Of a DNA stretch of 64,000 nt, positions 1 through 8,831 are shown in pieces (positions within the stretch are counted from its first letter, which is position 1; the number at the start of each line of letters is the position of its first letter). This stretch comes from DATAXP01 sp963708675 (GTDB taxonomy: Bacteria > Planctomycetota > Planctomycetia > Pirellulales > PNKZ01). A program made the position numbers and the translations under genes. The notes beneath the pieces were generated by a model. The model searched no databases. It worked only from the letters and a program-made list of their open reading frames with translations, and was not told where the DNA came from. The stretch is taken from the NCBI GenBank assembly GCA_963708675.1, contig CAVPTO010000003.1:248001-312000 (forward strand). Reading direction: 5' to 3'.

Positions 1-320
1 ATAGGAAAGCCCCGTCGAAGATGTTCTGGGTTGCGGGACCTTTGAACATCGCCCACCCTCCTGGGTCGAAGCATTTTCTTGTCGGATCTCGTGGCTTCTG
101 GGTCAGCCACACCGACAAGAGCTTCTCGGCGGGGCTTATGACTGAGCACCGGGGCGGTATGCAAATGCCGCCTCGGTGTCTCAGGGATCACCGGTGCCGC
201 CGGACGTTGCGAGCCCTTCGAGCCCCTGAGGCTTAGGGCCGACTCCGGCGTCGCACCACAAGCCACTGGCCCGTGCCTCGCCACCCGTGATGTGACCCGC
301 CGCCCGATGAGGCCTCCGCG
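1..320 (+). other. Non-coding, hairpin-rich leader region; candidate structured RNA upstream of mraY
   Basis: No convincing coding frame is present. Seen by eye on the + strand is a nested set of helices: 7-20 pairs with 122-137 (one bulge), closing a junction that holds 21-26/44-49, 55-58/63-66 and a two-part arm 78-85/112-119 plus 91-96/105-110. Downstream are 147-157/168-178 (11 pairs with one G-U), 180-186/224-230 and 236-240/268-272. The first arm begins CTTGTCGG and ends CCGACAAG. None of the hairpins is followed by a T-run, so simple terminators do not explain it. It ends about 50 bases before the mraY start, so it could be an mRNA leader element or an independent small RNA. I could not match it to RNase P, tmRNA, 6S, SRP RNA or a riboswitch class I know. 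Strand and exact ends are uncertain. Confidence 0.35.
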
Positions 321-1382
321 ATGGCCGCGCTCGTTGAACTGCCGATCGAACCGTCCGTTGCGATGATCGCAAGGGCGGCATTCGCGGCAGTCGTCGCCGC
401 GGGAATCGTGTTGAGTGCCGGCAGTTGGGCAATCGCCCAGCTTCGCAAACTCTGTCGCGACACGAACGGCAGTCCGTCGCCTGAACTACGAAAGCTCAAC
501 GCCGCGAAGCAAGCGACACCATCGATGGGCGGCGTGTTGATCGTCGCCGCGATTTTGATAGCCGTGCTCGTTTGCGGCGACTTGCTTTCATCGAATGTCA
601 CGATCGCGATGCTTCTGATGTGCAGCATGGCGAGCCTTGGCGCGATCGACGACTTGGCGAAGGCGCGGACACGCGGCCGTGGGCTCGCCCGTTGGCAAAA
701 GTTCGCAATGCAGGTGTTGATCGCCGCCGTGGCGGTTCTTGTGGCACAACAAGTGAAAGGCGACATTTTAAGTGCGTGGCGATTCATTGCCGCCGTGTTC
801 GTTATCGTCGCGACCTCCAATGCCGTGAACCTGACGGACGGTCTCGATGGGCTGGCCGCCGGATGCGTTGCTTGCGCCAGTGCGGGCCTTGCCGTGATTG
901 CCTGGTTTGCGAGCGAAGCCGATTCTCAATGCCTGGCGATTGTGCCCGTCGCGTGTGCGATGCTTGGCGCGACGCTCGGGTTCTTGCGATTCAACCGCTG
1001 GCCCGCCAGCGTGTTCATGGGCGATACCGGCTCGTTGGCCCTCGGCGGACTACTCGGCTTTCTCGTCGTCACGATGCACAAGGCCTGGATTTGGCCGGTG
1101 GTCGGCGGCGTATTCGTTGTCGAAACCTTGAGCGTGATCGTGCAAGTGGCGTCGTTTCAAACGACCGGCAGGCGCGTCCTCCGCTGTGCACCGTTGCATC
1201 ACCACTTTCAATTCGCCGGATGGAGCGAGCCGATGATCGTGCGTCGCCTTTGCACGGTTGCGGCCGCGTGCGCGCTGGCGGGCGTCGGCGTCAGTCATCT
1301 CTTCGAAATAACAGCCGAGCACCCCGTTGAAATCATCGCGGTGAAGGAATCGATCGAAACGCAGGAAGCAACGTTGCGATGA
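321..1382 (+). CDS. mraY: Phospho-N-acetylmuramoyl-pentapeptide-transferase (MraY)
   Basis: Integral membrane enzyme that moves phospho-MurNAc-pentapeptide from UDP to undecaprenyl phosphate, making lipid I. The 353-residue protein has about ten hydrophobic segments and the family motifs: TPSMGG near residue 70, the AIDDLAK aspartate pair near 110, NLTDGLDGLA near 170, FMGDTGSLALGG near 230 and the PLHHHF triple-His loop near 290, all in the usual order. The length is close to the family norm. The start follows a GAGG-containing leader; a slightly later start is possible because the first 15 residues are not distinctive. The stop overlaps the murG start as ATGA, so the two are translationally coupled. 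The presence of mraY and murG means this planctomycete has the lipid I/II steps of peptidoglycan synthesis. Confidence 0.93.
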   Translation: MAALVELPIEPSVAMIARAAFAAVVAAGIVLSAGSWAIAQLRKLCRDTNGSPSPELRKLNAAKQATPSMGGVLIVAAILIAVLVCGDLLSSNVTIAMLLMCSMASLGAIDDLAKARTRGRGLARWQKFAMQVLIAAVAVLVAQQVKGDILSAWRFIAAVFVIVATSNAVNLTDGLDGLAAGCVACASAGLAVIAWFASEADSQCLAIVPVACAMLGATLGFLRFNRWPASVFMGDTGSLALGGLLGFLVVTMHKAWIWPVVGGVFVVETLSVIVQVASFQTTGRRVLRCAPLHHHFQFAGWSEPMIVRRLCTVAAACALAGVGVSHLFEITAEHPVEIIAVKESIETQEATLR

Positions 1383-2491
1383 GCCTCAACGTTGTATTTT
1401 CCGGCGGCGGTACGGGAGGTCACCTGTTCCCGGGCCTGGCCGTTGCTGCGCAGCTTCGGCTGCTCGAGCCTGAAGCAACGATCACCTTCGCCGGAAGCGA
1501 TCGCGTTTGGGAACGTCGGCTCGTCGAGGAGCGCGGTCATCGGCAGATCGCGATGGCCTGCCGAGCATGGTCGCGCCGCCCGTGGCGATGGCCTCGGTTC
1601 GCGCTCGATTACGCAGTCGGCGTGCGCGCGGCCGAGCGATGGATTGCGCGGCACGCCGTCGACGTTGTCGTCGGCCTTGGCGGATGGGCGAGTGTACCGA
1701 TGGCGCGAGCAGCCATTCGGCGCGGCATTCCGCTGGTGCTGCTCGAACAGAACGCCATGCCCGGCCGAGCGACACGTTGGCTTGCTCCTCACGCACGACG
1801 TGTTTGTGCTACGATGAACGAGGCGCAACATTTCCTGAACATTCCAGTCAATCGTTTCGCCCACACTGGCAACCCGCTTCGCAGTGAGTTTCTCGTTCCA
1901 CAATGCGACAGCGCATCCAATCATCGACCGCGCCTCGTGGTCCTCGGCGGCAGTCGAGGATCAGCCGATCTCAATCGTGTCGTCCCCGAAGCAATCCGAT
2001 CGCTCGACCAACGTCTCGACGGCTGGCAAATCGTGCATCAAACCGGCCATGACGGCCTGACGACAACGCGCGAGCGTTATGCCGCCGCGGGTCGCTGGGT
2101 CACTCTGCGGCCATTCTTTCCAAACATCGCTGAGCTACTCGCGTCGGCCGATCTGGTGATCTGTCGCGGTGGTGGATCGACGCTGAGCGAATTGGCCGCG
2201 CTCGGCGTACCGGCGATCGTCGTGCCGTATCCGCACGCCGCTGACGACCATCAGTTGCACAACGCGCGGGCCTACGCTAGCCGCGACGCCTGCCGCATCT
2301 TCGACTTCCGCGCGACCAGTGATCCCGCCAAGGCGTTGTCCGGAGAACTCGGCGAATTGGTCAGCCATGCTGACCGCCGCGCGGTATTGGTCGCGGGAAT
2401 GCGTGCCATGGCAAGGCCCAATGCGGCCGTCGATGTCGCGCGAACCGTCGTTGCCGAAGCAGTCGCTTCGCGCTGCGTGAAGACGCGTTAA
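1379..2491 (+). CDS. murG: UDP-GlcNAc transferase MurG (lipid II synthesis)
   Basis: Peripheral membrane glycosyltransferase (GT28) that adds GlcNAc to lipid I to give lipid II. At 370 residues it has the family length. The N-terminal GGTGGHLFP loop binds lipid I phosphate. GLGGWASVPMA and LLEQNAMPG are in the first Rossmann domain, GGSRGSADLN opens the second domain, and RGGGSTLSELAALGVP followed by PYPHAADDHQLHNA forms the UDP-GlcNAc pocket. It overlaps mraY by four bases and is followed after nine bases by an epimerase gene, so the three are probably co-transcribed. Other division and cell-wall genes such as murC or ftsQ are not adjacent on the right side. Confidence 0.94.
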   Translation: MSLNVVFSGGGTGGHLFPGLAVAAQLRLLEPEATITFAGSDRVWERRLVEERGHRQIAMACRAWSRRPWRWPRFALDYAVGVRAAERWIARHAVDVVVGLGGWASVPMARAAIRRGIPLVLLEQNAMPGRATRWLAPHARRVCATMNEAQHFLNIPVNRFAHTGNPLRSEFLVPQCDSASNHRPRLVVLGGSRGSADLNRVVPEAIRSLDQRLDGWQIVHQTGHDGLTTTRERYAAAGRWVTLRPFFPNIAELLASADLVICRGGGSTLSELAALGVPAIVVPYPHAADDHQLHNARAYASRDACRIFDFRATSDPAKALSGELGELVSHADRRAVLVAGMRAMARPNAAVDVARTVVAEAVASRCVKTR

Positions 2492-2500
2492 AATGCGACG

Positions 2501-3505
2501 ATGCTCGCACTCGTCACCGGGGCCACGGGGCTGCTGGGAAATAACGTCGTCCGCTTGCTGCTCGATCGTGGCCACGCCGTGCGCGTGACGCTGACGGACA
2601 GCAGCCCTAAGAAACCGCTCGAAGGGCTCGACGTCGAACGCGTCGATGGCGACGTCCGCGATGTCGAAGCGATGCAGCGAGCATGCAAGGGCGTCGACCT
2701 TGTCGTTCACTCGGCGGCGTTCGTTCACATCGGCTGGTCGGCATATGACCGTCATCGGGCGGTCAATATCGAGGGAACCCGCAACGTCGGCGAAGCGGCG
2801 CTTGAGGCCGGCGCTCGCATGGTTCACGTGTCGAGTGTCGACACGCTCGGCGAAGGGACGCGGGCTCGCCCGGCCGACGAGGACTCGATACCCGCCGAGC
2901 GCCAAGTCTGCCACTACGCGGCCACCAAGCGGATCGGTGAGACGGTCATCGACGACCTCATCGCTCGCGGCTTGCACGCCGTGATCGTCAACCCGACCTA
3001 CATGCTTGGCCCGTGGGATTGGAAGCCTTCGAGCGGTCGCATGTTGCTTACCGTTGCCGAGACGCAGCCGATGTTCGCTCCGCGCGGCGGCAACGATTTT
3101 TGCGATGTGCGCGATGTCGCCGCCGGCCTTCTTGCGGCCAACGACCGTGGACAGGTCGGGCGTCGCTACGTCTTGGGCGGCGAAGCGATGAGCTATCTCG
3201 AAGCGTGGCGGATGTTCGCCGACATCGCAGGTCGTCGCGGTCCGATCTGCCGAGCAGGTCCGATGGCCGTGATCGTTGCGGGGCGCATTGGCGACCTGAT
3301 TCATCGCGTCACTGGTCGTGAGCCGGACATCAACTCGGCTGCAACTTTTATGTCGGGCATGCCGCATCACTTCAGCTACGCGCGCGCGGCGGTGGAGCTC
3401 GATTACCGGCCACGTCCGGCTCGCGAGGCCGCGGAAGCCGCGTGGCAGTGGCTGCTCGAGCATGGTTACGTCGTCAAGGCCGCCAAAGCCCGTGCGACTG
3501 CGTAA
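2501..3505 (+). CDS. NAD(P)-dependent epimerase/dehydratase (extended SDR)
   Basis: Rossmann-fold oxidoreductase of 334 residues. GATGLLGNNVVRLLL at residues 7-21 is the dinucleotide loop (GxxGxxG type). DGDVRDVEAMQRA is the adenine-ring site, and the catalytic Tyr-Lys pair is in YAATKRIGE near residue 145, with a VSSVDTLGEG serine upstream. It resembles the dihydroflavonol-4-reductase / HpnA-like group of extended SDRs, which act on nucleotide sugars, sterol-like or terpenoid substrates. The sequence does not fix the substrate. It lies nine bases after murG on the same strand, so it is probably in the same transcript, but no family knowledge links it directly to lipid II. Confidence 0.8.
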   Translation: MLALVTGATGLLGNNVVRLLLDRGHAVRVTLTDSSPKKPLEGLDVERVDGDVRDVEAMQRACKGVDLVVHSAAFVHIGWSAYDRHRAVNIEGTRNVGEAALEAGARMVHVSSVDTLGEGTRARPADEDSIPAERQVCHYAATKRIGETVIDDLIARGLHAVIVNPTYMLGPWDWKPSSGRMLLTVAETQPMFAPRGGNDFCDVRDVAAGLLAANDRGQVGRRYVLGGEAMSYLEAWRMFADIAGRRGPICRAGPMAVIVAGRIGDLIHRVTGREPDINSAATFMSGMPHHFSYARAAVELDYRPRPAREAAEAAWQWLLEHGYVVKAAKARATA

Positions 3506-3670
3506 GCCGGTGCAAGCGTCGCCAGCGATTTCTCCAAATCCGCAAGCTTCTTTGGAATATGTTCCGTTTTTGTCGCCCGAGGCACGCGCGACACAATAGT
3601 TCCAGACAGTACGCCGTGCATTTCGATGATTGAGCCTGCGTTCACACCCCGTTGTTGTGAAGGGTGGGCT

Positions 3671-5053
3671 ATGCGTGTTGGATGGCGAACTCTTGCGGCG
3701 GCCGTCACGATCGGAATGATCGTTTCAGGTTGCGCACACCTACCTTCGGGCCAATGCTGTCGCGGCGGAGATTCGTCGACGATCGAGGGGACGCTTCCGC
3801 TGATCGAGCGCGGCAAGGTCGACGTAATCGCACCGCACGACGCGCCGCCCGCCGATTCCGCGACGCATCGGTATTACGCCCTCGGCGCCGAGGAATGTCA
3901 GTGCATGGCCGTGCGGAACTCGACGATCGGCAGCGCGCTGTACAAAGAGCGCAACACCGCGCAATCGCGTGGGCATCACAAGGAAAGCGCGAACGCGCTG
4001 CGGCAACAAGCGCTGACCGCCGCCGCGGGCGAGGCGCAGAACCTCTCGTCCGGCATGGCGATGCAGCTGTACTACAGCCTGGCCGAAGGCGAGGCGCGAC
4101 GCGACGTGCTCGCGCGAGCGCGGAACGAGCTGAACGATGTCTCAGCGAAGATCGAGCAAGTGCGAAGCCAGGGGCTGCAATTGCCGTTCGATGCTTCGGA
4201 GTTCGACCGTCGCGAGGTTGAGGCGTCGTCGCAAGAGCAGCAACTCGACGTGTTGTTGATGCAAGGCAACCACAAGCTGCGTGGACTGCTCGGCCTGCAA
4301 ACGTACGACCCCGATGTGCGCATTTGGCCGACGGCGCCGCTGCGGGCCGATTACGCTCCGGTCGATGTCGAGGCCGAGGTGCAGCGCGGGCTGTCGATTC
4401 GTCCCGAGATTCAAATCTTGCGAATGATGTCGTCGTCGGTCGACACTGACACCATTGGCGTGATTCGGTCGTTCCTCAGCGCGAGCAATGGCCTGATGGG
4501 CGCTGCGTCGGTGACGAAGTGCCCGACGATCACGCGTATCTTGCTTCCGTGGGTGCTCAGCAATGAAATCGACGCGCGGCGCGGCCAGATTCGCGACCGT
4601 TTGTCTCGACGACAAATCGAGATTGCCGAGCAGATTCGCGAGGCGGCCCACACGTTCAACGCCGCGTTGCAGCAAGTTGGCCTTGCGCAAGTGCGCATCG
4701 ACAGTTGGGATCATCGCCTGTCGGATCTTTACATGTTGCAGAAGACCGAGGGTTCGACGTTCGCCGACATCGCGGCGGCGAAGCTGAATCGTCTCGATGC
4801 TGAGGCGAAGCTCGTGCAAGCGGTGGCCGATGTCGAACGTGCAAGGGCGCGGTTGCGTGAGATGACGGGCGAGCTGCTGTGGGAGTGCGCCGGAGGTGGC
4901 ATGTATTGCCCGCCGGTGGCCGAGCCGGTTGCGATGCCCGAACCGAGCCCGCCCTCGCCGCCGGTGGCTGAGTTGAAGTCTCGCGACGTTGAGAAGATTC
5001 CCGCCATCGTCGTGTCGCGACGCGTAATGTACGATCAGGGCATCGTGCGATAG
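3671..5053 (+). CDS. TolC-like outer-membrane efflux lipoprotein
   Basis: The start at 3671 gives a lipoprotein signal: MRVGWRTLAAAVTIGMIVSG, then Cys 21. An upstream in-frame ATG at 3626 would bury this signal. The 460-residue protein is mostly long amphipathic helix: residues 130-190 and 330-400 are Ala/Gln/Arg/Glu-rich with repeated NELNDVSAKIEQVR- and AKLVQAVADVERARARL-type stretches, as in outer membrane factors of the TolC family. It ends in a Pro-rich tail (PEPSPPSPPV). It converges on the DevA/DevC/DevB operon 38 bases away, which supplies the inner-membrane half of a tripartite exporter. The family assignment is from fold-like pattern and context, not a hallmark motif. Confidence 0.6.
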   Translation: MRVGWRTLAAAVTIGMIVSGCAHLPSGQCCRGGDSSTIEGTLPLIERGKVDVIAPHDAPPADSATHRYYALGAEECQCMAVRNSTIGSALYKERNTAQSRGHHKESANALRQQALTAAAGEAQNLSSGMAMQLYYSLAEGEARRDVLARARNELNDVSAKIEQVRSQGLQLPFDASEFDRREVEASSQEQQLDVLLMQGNHKLRGLLGLQTYDPDVRIWPTAPLRADYAPVDVEAEVQRGLSIRPEIQILRMMSSSVDTDTIGVIRSFLSASNGLMGAASVTKCPTITRILLPWVLSNEIDARRGQIRDRLSRRQIEIAEQIREAAHTFNAALQQVGLAQVRIDSWDHRLSDLYMLQKTEGSTFADIAAAKLNRLDAEAKLVQAVADVERARARLREMTGELLWECAGGGMYCPPVAEPVAMPEPSPPSPPVAELKSRDVEKIPAIVVSRRVMYDQGIVR

Positions 5054-5058
5054 CGAAT

Positions 5059-5082
5059 GTACTTAGTACCCAGTACTGAGTA
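5059..5082. repeat. Short palindrome between convergent genes
   Basis: CTTAGTAC and GTACTGAG flank a three-base loop, giving an eight-base-pair stem with one G-U. It fills most of the 38-base gap between the TolC-like gene and the convergent ABC gene. It may act as a bidirectional stop, but there is no long T-run on either side. Confidence 0.45.
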
Positions 5083-5091
5083 TTGCGGCAC

Positions 5092-6276
5092 TCATTGCCG
5101 CTGGAACAGCACCTTCAGCAGCTCGTCTTTGAACGTCGGGCTGTTCTCAACGGCCTTGCGGAAATCGTCCTTGCCAAGGACGTAAAGCTCGGAGTCTTTC
5201 GTCGTTCGCACGGTCGCATTGCGCGGCTCGTTACGCAGCAGTGCCGCTTCGCCGAAGAAATCGCGTTCATGCAGCGTGGCGACTCGTTTTGTCGAGCCGT
5301 TGTGCGTGACGAGCACCTCGGCCTCGCCTTGGCGGATGATGTAGAACTTGTCGCCCGCATCGCCTTGTCGAATGACATCGGTGCCGGCGGGATGACGCTC
5401 GATGAGCACCTTGTCAGCCTCGGCCAGCAACGTGGCGGGGGTCATCGCCTGAAACGGCGGGCAGCTTCGCAGGAAGTCGACGACGATCGCCGCCGCGTTC
5501 ACCACAACGTCGCTCACGACATGGCCGTCGACCATGTTCACGATGCGGTCGGCAACGTCAAGGATGCGATTGTCGTGCGTGACCATCAGGATGGTGCACT
5601 TCTCTTCTTGCGCGAACTTGCGAAGCAGGTCGACCACGTCGCGGCCCGACTGCTTGTCGAGCGCGGCCGTCGGTTCGTCGGCAAGAATCAGCTTCGGCTT
5701 TCGCACCAGCGCGCGGGCGATCGCGACGCGCTGGCGTTGACCGCCGGACAGTGAGCTCGGCTTGTACGTGATGCGATGTCCCAGCCCCAGCGCCGTGAGC
5801 ATCTCAGCGGCCATCTTGTCCATCGTCGGACGGTCGATCGGCGCCAACTCCAACGCCATGCGCACGTTCTCCTGCGCCGTCAGCGAAGCAAACAAGTTGT
5901 GCGCCTGAAAGATGAAACCGATGCTGCGTCGCGCTTCGACCAGCTCTTGCGCCGACAAGCCTCGCATTTCGCGGCCCATCACTTCCATGCTTCCCTGTTG
6001 CACGGTCCGTAACCCGCCCAGGAGTGTGAGCAGCGTGGTTTTTCCCGAGCCCGAGGGGCCGGTCATGATCACGATTTCGCCGCGCGTGAGCTCCAGGTTG
6101 TTATTGAACAGCACCTGTTTCTTCAGCTCGCCTTCGCCGAACGTGTGGTTCAAGCCGCGAATGCGCACGGCCAGGTCGTGGTCCGGTTGACCGTCGGCAT
6201 CGAGAACCTGCCTCGTCGCCTTTTCGTGATGAGGATGGTCGTCGTGATGTGTGGGGTGCGACGCTTCGATGCTCAT
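5092..6276 (-). CDS. DevA-type ABC transporter ATPase fused to a C-terminal cyclic-nucleotide-binding domain
   Basis: The 394-residue protein begins with a His-rich tail (HPTHHDDHPHHEK, residues 7-19). The ABC domain follows at about 35-262: Walker A GPSGSGKT 73-80, Q-loop Gln 124, signature LSGGQ 176-180, Walker B LILADE 196-201 and switch His 234. Residues 270-394 form a cyclic-nucleotide-binding (CAP/CNMP) domain with the phosphate-binding-cassette pattern FGEAALLRNEPRNATV (341-356), including the Glu and the Arg 352 expected to bind the cyclic phosphate. The start at 6276 is chosen because it overlaps the upstream permease stop as ATGA; a longer frame upstream is non-coding. The fusion suggests ATPase activity gated by cAMP or cGMP, which is an inference. 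Confidence 0.9.
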   Translation of the reverse strand: MSIEASHPTHHDDHPHHEKATRQVLDADGQPDHDLAVRIRGLNHTFGEGELKKQVLFNNNLELTRGEIVIMTGPSGSGKTTLLTLLGGLRTVQQGSMEVMGREMRGLSAQELVEARRSIGFIFQAHNLFASLTAQENVRMALELAPIDRPTMDKMAAEMLTALGLGHRITYKPSSLSGGQRQRVAIARALVRKPKLILADEPTAALDKQSGRDVVDLLRKFAQEEKCTILMVTHDNRILDVADRIVNMVDGHVVSDVVVNAAAIVVDFLRSCPPFQAMTPATLLAEADKVLIERHPAGTDVIRQGDAGDKFYIIRQGEAEVLVTHNGSTKRVATLHERDFFGEAALLRNEPRNATVRTTKDSELYVLGKDDFRKAVENSPTFKDELLKVLFQRQ

Positions 6277-7448
6277 CGAAACAACTCCGCGGGATCGGCA
6301 GACATCAGCTTTCGCAAGGCGAGCATGCCCGAGATGCCGCACATGACAATGGCCAGTGCAAGAACAATACCGGCGCGGGCGATGGTCAGATTCAGCGGCA
6401 ACCCGGTCAGCCACGCCAGCCCTGCGTAGAGCCCTTCGGCGAGGAACAATGCGGGCACGAACCCGAGCCCCGAGATCAGCATCGCTTCCTGCATCACAAG
6501 TCCGAAGAAGTAGTTCGTGCCGTAACCCATCGCCTTCAAGGTCGCGTATTCGCTCATGTGGTCGCTCACGTCGGCGTAGATGACCTGATAACAAATAATC
6601 ACGCCGACGACGAACCCCAGCACGACGCCGAACCCGAAAACGTAACCGATCGGCGTGCTCTTGTCCCAGAAGTCGCGCTCGGCGGCGATGAACTCGGGCT
6701 TCGTGCGGACGAGAATGTGCTCGGGGAGAATCGATTGTAGTTTCTCCTTTGCCGCCAGCACGTCGGACCCCGGCTTGAGCTTGATCAGGCCGTAGTCGAG
6801 TTGCGAAAGGCCGAACTCAGCCGCGCCTTTGGGAAAATAGTAGTTCGCATATTCGCGATCGCTGATGATCACCGTCGCATCGGTGGCGAAGTCGGTGCCG
6901 AGCTGGAATGTGCCGACGATCCGCACACGTTGGTCGTTCAGATAGGCGAAATCGCCGATCTTCGGATCGCCGTAGTCCCCTTTCGACTTCAGATCGAAGA
7001 GCGCCGTATCGGGCAGCATGAGTTCGGGCTCACGCTGACGCACCGCGTCGAGAAGCAGCAATGGTTCGCGCGGATTGAAGGCCAACACGCGCACGGGGAG
7101 CGCATGGTCGGTGATATGCGGCAGAAACCAGGTCGCCGACGACATTTCGATGTACAGCGGCCACGCCGATTCAACCTCGGCAACCGAGCGAGCCTGGAAC
7201 AGCGCCTGTCGCGAGAACTTTTGTGGAATCTGAATGGCGAACTTCGTTTTGCTCGCCAGCACCAGGTCGGCATTGAACTGTTCGGGCAACTGCACCGTGC
7301 CTTCCAACAACGCGCCGCGAAAGCCGAGTTGCATGAACACCAACAGCACGGCGAACCCCACCCCCGCAACTGCCAGAATCAACCGGCGCACGTCATGCGT
7401 GAGGTTCTTCCAAGCCAGCGGCGTGCGTTTGGTGGTGAGAGTGGTCAC
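6273..7448 (-). CDS. DevC-family ABC transporter permease (first copy)
   Basis: 391-residue FtsX/MacB-like permease of the DevC group. An N-terminal transmembrane segment follows TPLAWKNLTHD, a large periplasmic domain covers about 45-255, and three transmembrane segments lie in the last 130 residues. HMSEYATLKAMGYGTNYF is the typical cytoplasmic coupling region between TM2 and TM3. Its stop overlaps the ATPase start by four bases. It forms the membrane part of the exporter together with the second DevC at 7692-8831; the two differ enough that a heterodimer is likely. The start codon is 243 bases downstream of the previous gene's stop, and that gap is filled by a large inverted repeat. Confidence 0.88.
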   Translation of the reverse strand: MTTLTTKRTPLAWKNLTHDVRRLILAVAGVGFAVLLVFMQLGFRGALLEGTVQLPEQFNADLVLASKTKFAIQIPQKFSRQALFQARSVAEVESAWPLYIEMSSATWFLPHITDHALPVRVLAFNPREPLLLLDAVRQREPELMLPDTALFDLKSKGDYGDPKIGDFAYLNDQRVRIVGTFQLGTDFATDATVIISDREYANYYFPKGAAEFGLSQLDYGLIKLKPGSDVLAAKEKLQSILPEHILVRTKPEFIAAERDFWDKSTPIGYVFGFGVVLGFVVGVIICYQVIYADVSDHMSEYATLKAMGYGTNYFFGLVMQEAMLISGLGFVPALFLAEGLYAGLAWLTGLPLNLTIARAGIVLALAIVMCGISGMLALRKLMSADPAELFR

Positions 7449-7459
7449 GGTTTATGGGT

Positions 7460-7681
7460 TAACCGCAGAGTTCGCAAAGGGCGCGGAGAAGGGAAAACGG
7501 AGAAAGGAACCACAGATGCACACAGATTTACACAGATGAGGAAAAAGGGAGATAGTTTGCGAGCGAGACGAAATGTTTCGATTGAGACCAATTCTTATTC
7601 TTCGTCTTATCTGTGTTCATCCGTGTGCATCTGTGGTTCCTGCTCTTCTTCCCTCTGCGATCTCCGCGTCCTCTGCGGTTA
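7460..7681. repeat. 222-bp imperfect inverted repeat inside the exporter operon
   Basis: The left arm (7460-7540) and right arm (7605-7681) are inverted copies. Outer matches are TAACCGCAGAG at 7460-7470 against CTCTGCGGTTA at 7671-7681. Inner matches are AGGAACCACAGATGCACAC near 7505-7523 against its complement at about 7624-7642, then ACACAGAT against ATCTGTGT. The CACAGATGCACAC wording is a recurrent intergenic repeat type in environmental bacterial genomes. It has no coding capacity and no transposase. Transcribed, it would fold into one very long hairpin between devC genes, so it could separate the operon into two expression units. Confidence 0.8.
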
Positions 7682-7691
7682 GTCTTCCGAG

Positions 7692-8831
7692 TTAAACGAA
7701 CAAATCAGCAGGGTCGGCGGTGTTCACTTTTCGAAGCGACAACAGGCCGGACATAGTACACATCACGACGTTCAGCACGAGCACGGCGACCGTCAGGCCC
7801 GGCGTCATTTTCATCGGCAAATGAGCGCCTGCGGCCGCGATCTTGTACAGCGCGTAAGAAATGATCCAGCCCGGAATGTAACCCGCCAGCGCCAACATCA
7901 ACGCCTGTTGAATCACCACGCCCGAGATGTAACGTCGGCCGTAGCCCATGGCCATGAGGGTTGCGTACTCGGGAATGCGATTGGCGATGTCGCTCGACAA
8001 CACCTGGTAAACAATCGCCAGGCCGACGATCAACGCCACGCCGACACCCAGGCCGAAGATGATGCCGACCGAGGTCTTCACCACCCAGTGACGCTCTTCG
8101 TAGTTCAGCAGCTCGCGACGCGTCATGATCTGGGTGTCGGCCGGAACCAGCGGCAACATCTGAGCTTTGGCGACTTTCGGATCAGTGCCCGGTTCGAGGC
8201 GTATAAGCCCCAACGTCATCATGGTTCGTGGCATCATGGGGTTCACCGCGCGATACGTCGATTCGCTTGCGATCGCATCGCCGTCCGCGGCGAAACCGGT
8301 TCCCATCTGATACTCGCCAACAACCTTCACCGCCGTCGTGCCCAGTTCGGTGACCGTGCCCGGCGAGTGCGGACCGAATTCCGGTCGCGACCTCGCGTCG
8401 ACCATGACCGCGTGCAGTTCTTTGAGTTCGTCGCGATGGTTGTTGATCTCAGGCAATGTGAACACGGTATCTTCCGGCCGGACACCGAGGATCATCATCG
8501 CGCGTCGTTGATGAATGTTCGGATCGGCGTTGAGCCACAACCCGAAACCGATCCAAAACGGGGCCGCCGAGCGCACCCCCGGGACGGCCTGAATCGGATA
8601 CAGCCGTTCGACCGGCACCTGCCCTGCCTTGCCCGCATGCAAATAATCGCGAGACATGACGGCGATGTCGAAGTCGAGGCAGTCGTACATCAACGTTGCC
8701 GTGCGCTCGACGGTGAAAAAGAATCCGAGCTGCATGAGCACGAGGATCACGGCGAACGCGACCCCCGCGACTGCCACGCCTGTGCGAACGCGCTCGTGCA
8801 GCAGATTGCGCCAGGCCAGCGGAGTTTTCAT
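7692..8831 (-). CDS. DevC-family ABC transporter permease (second copy)
   Basis: 379-residue permease with the same plan as the 391-residue copy downstream: TM1 after MKTPLAWRNLLHERVRTG, a periplasmic domain with its own Pro/Met-rich loops, then three TMs at about 245-370. RIPEYATLMAMGYGRRYI is its coupling region. Both copies end in a similar LRKVNTADPADLFV-type tail. The start overlaps the DevB-like adaptor stop by four bases (ATGA), so the two are translationally coupled, and this copy is separated from its paralogue only by the 222-bp inverted repeat. It is probably one half of a heterodimeric membrane channel. Confidence 0.88.
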   Translation of the reverse strand: MKTPLAWRNLLHERVRTGVAVAGVAFAVILVLMQLGFFFTVERTATLMYDCLDFDIAVMSRDYLHAGKAGQVPVERLYPIQAVPGVRSAAPFWIGFGLWLNADPNIHQRRAMMILGVRPEDTVFTLPEINNHRDELKELHAVMVDARSRPEFGPHSPGTVTELGTTAVKVVGEYQMGTGFAADGDAIASESTYRAVNPMMPRTMMTLGLIRLEPGTDPKVAKAQMLPLVPADTQIMTRRELLNYEERHWVVKTSVGIIFGLGVGVALIVGLAIVYQVLSSDIANRIPEYATLMAMGYGRRYISGVVIQQALMLALAGYIPGWIISYALYKIAAAGAHLPMKMTPGLTVAVLVLNVVMCTMSGLLSLRKVNTADPADLFV

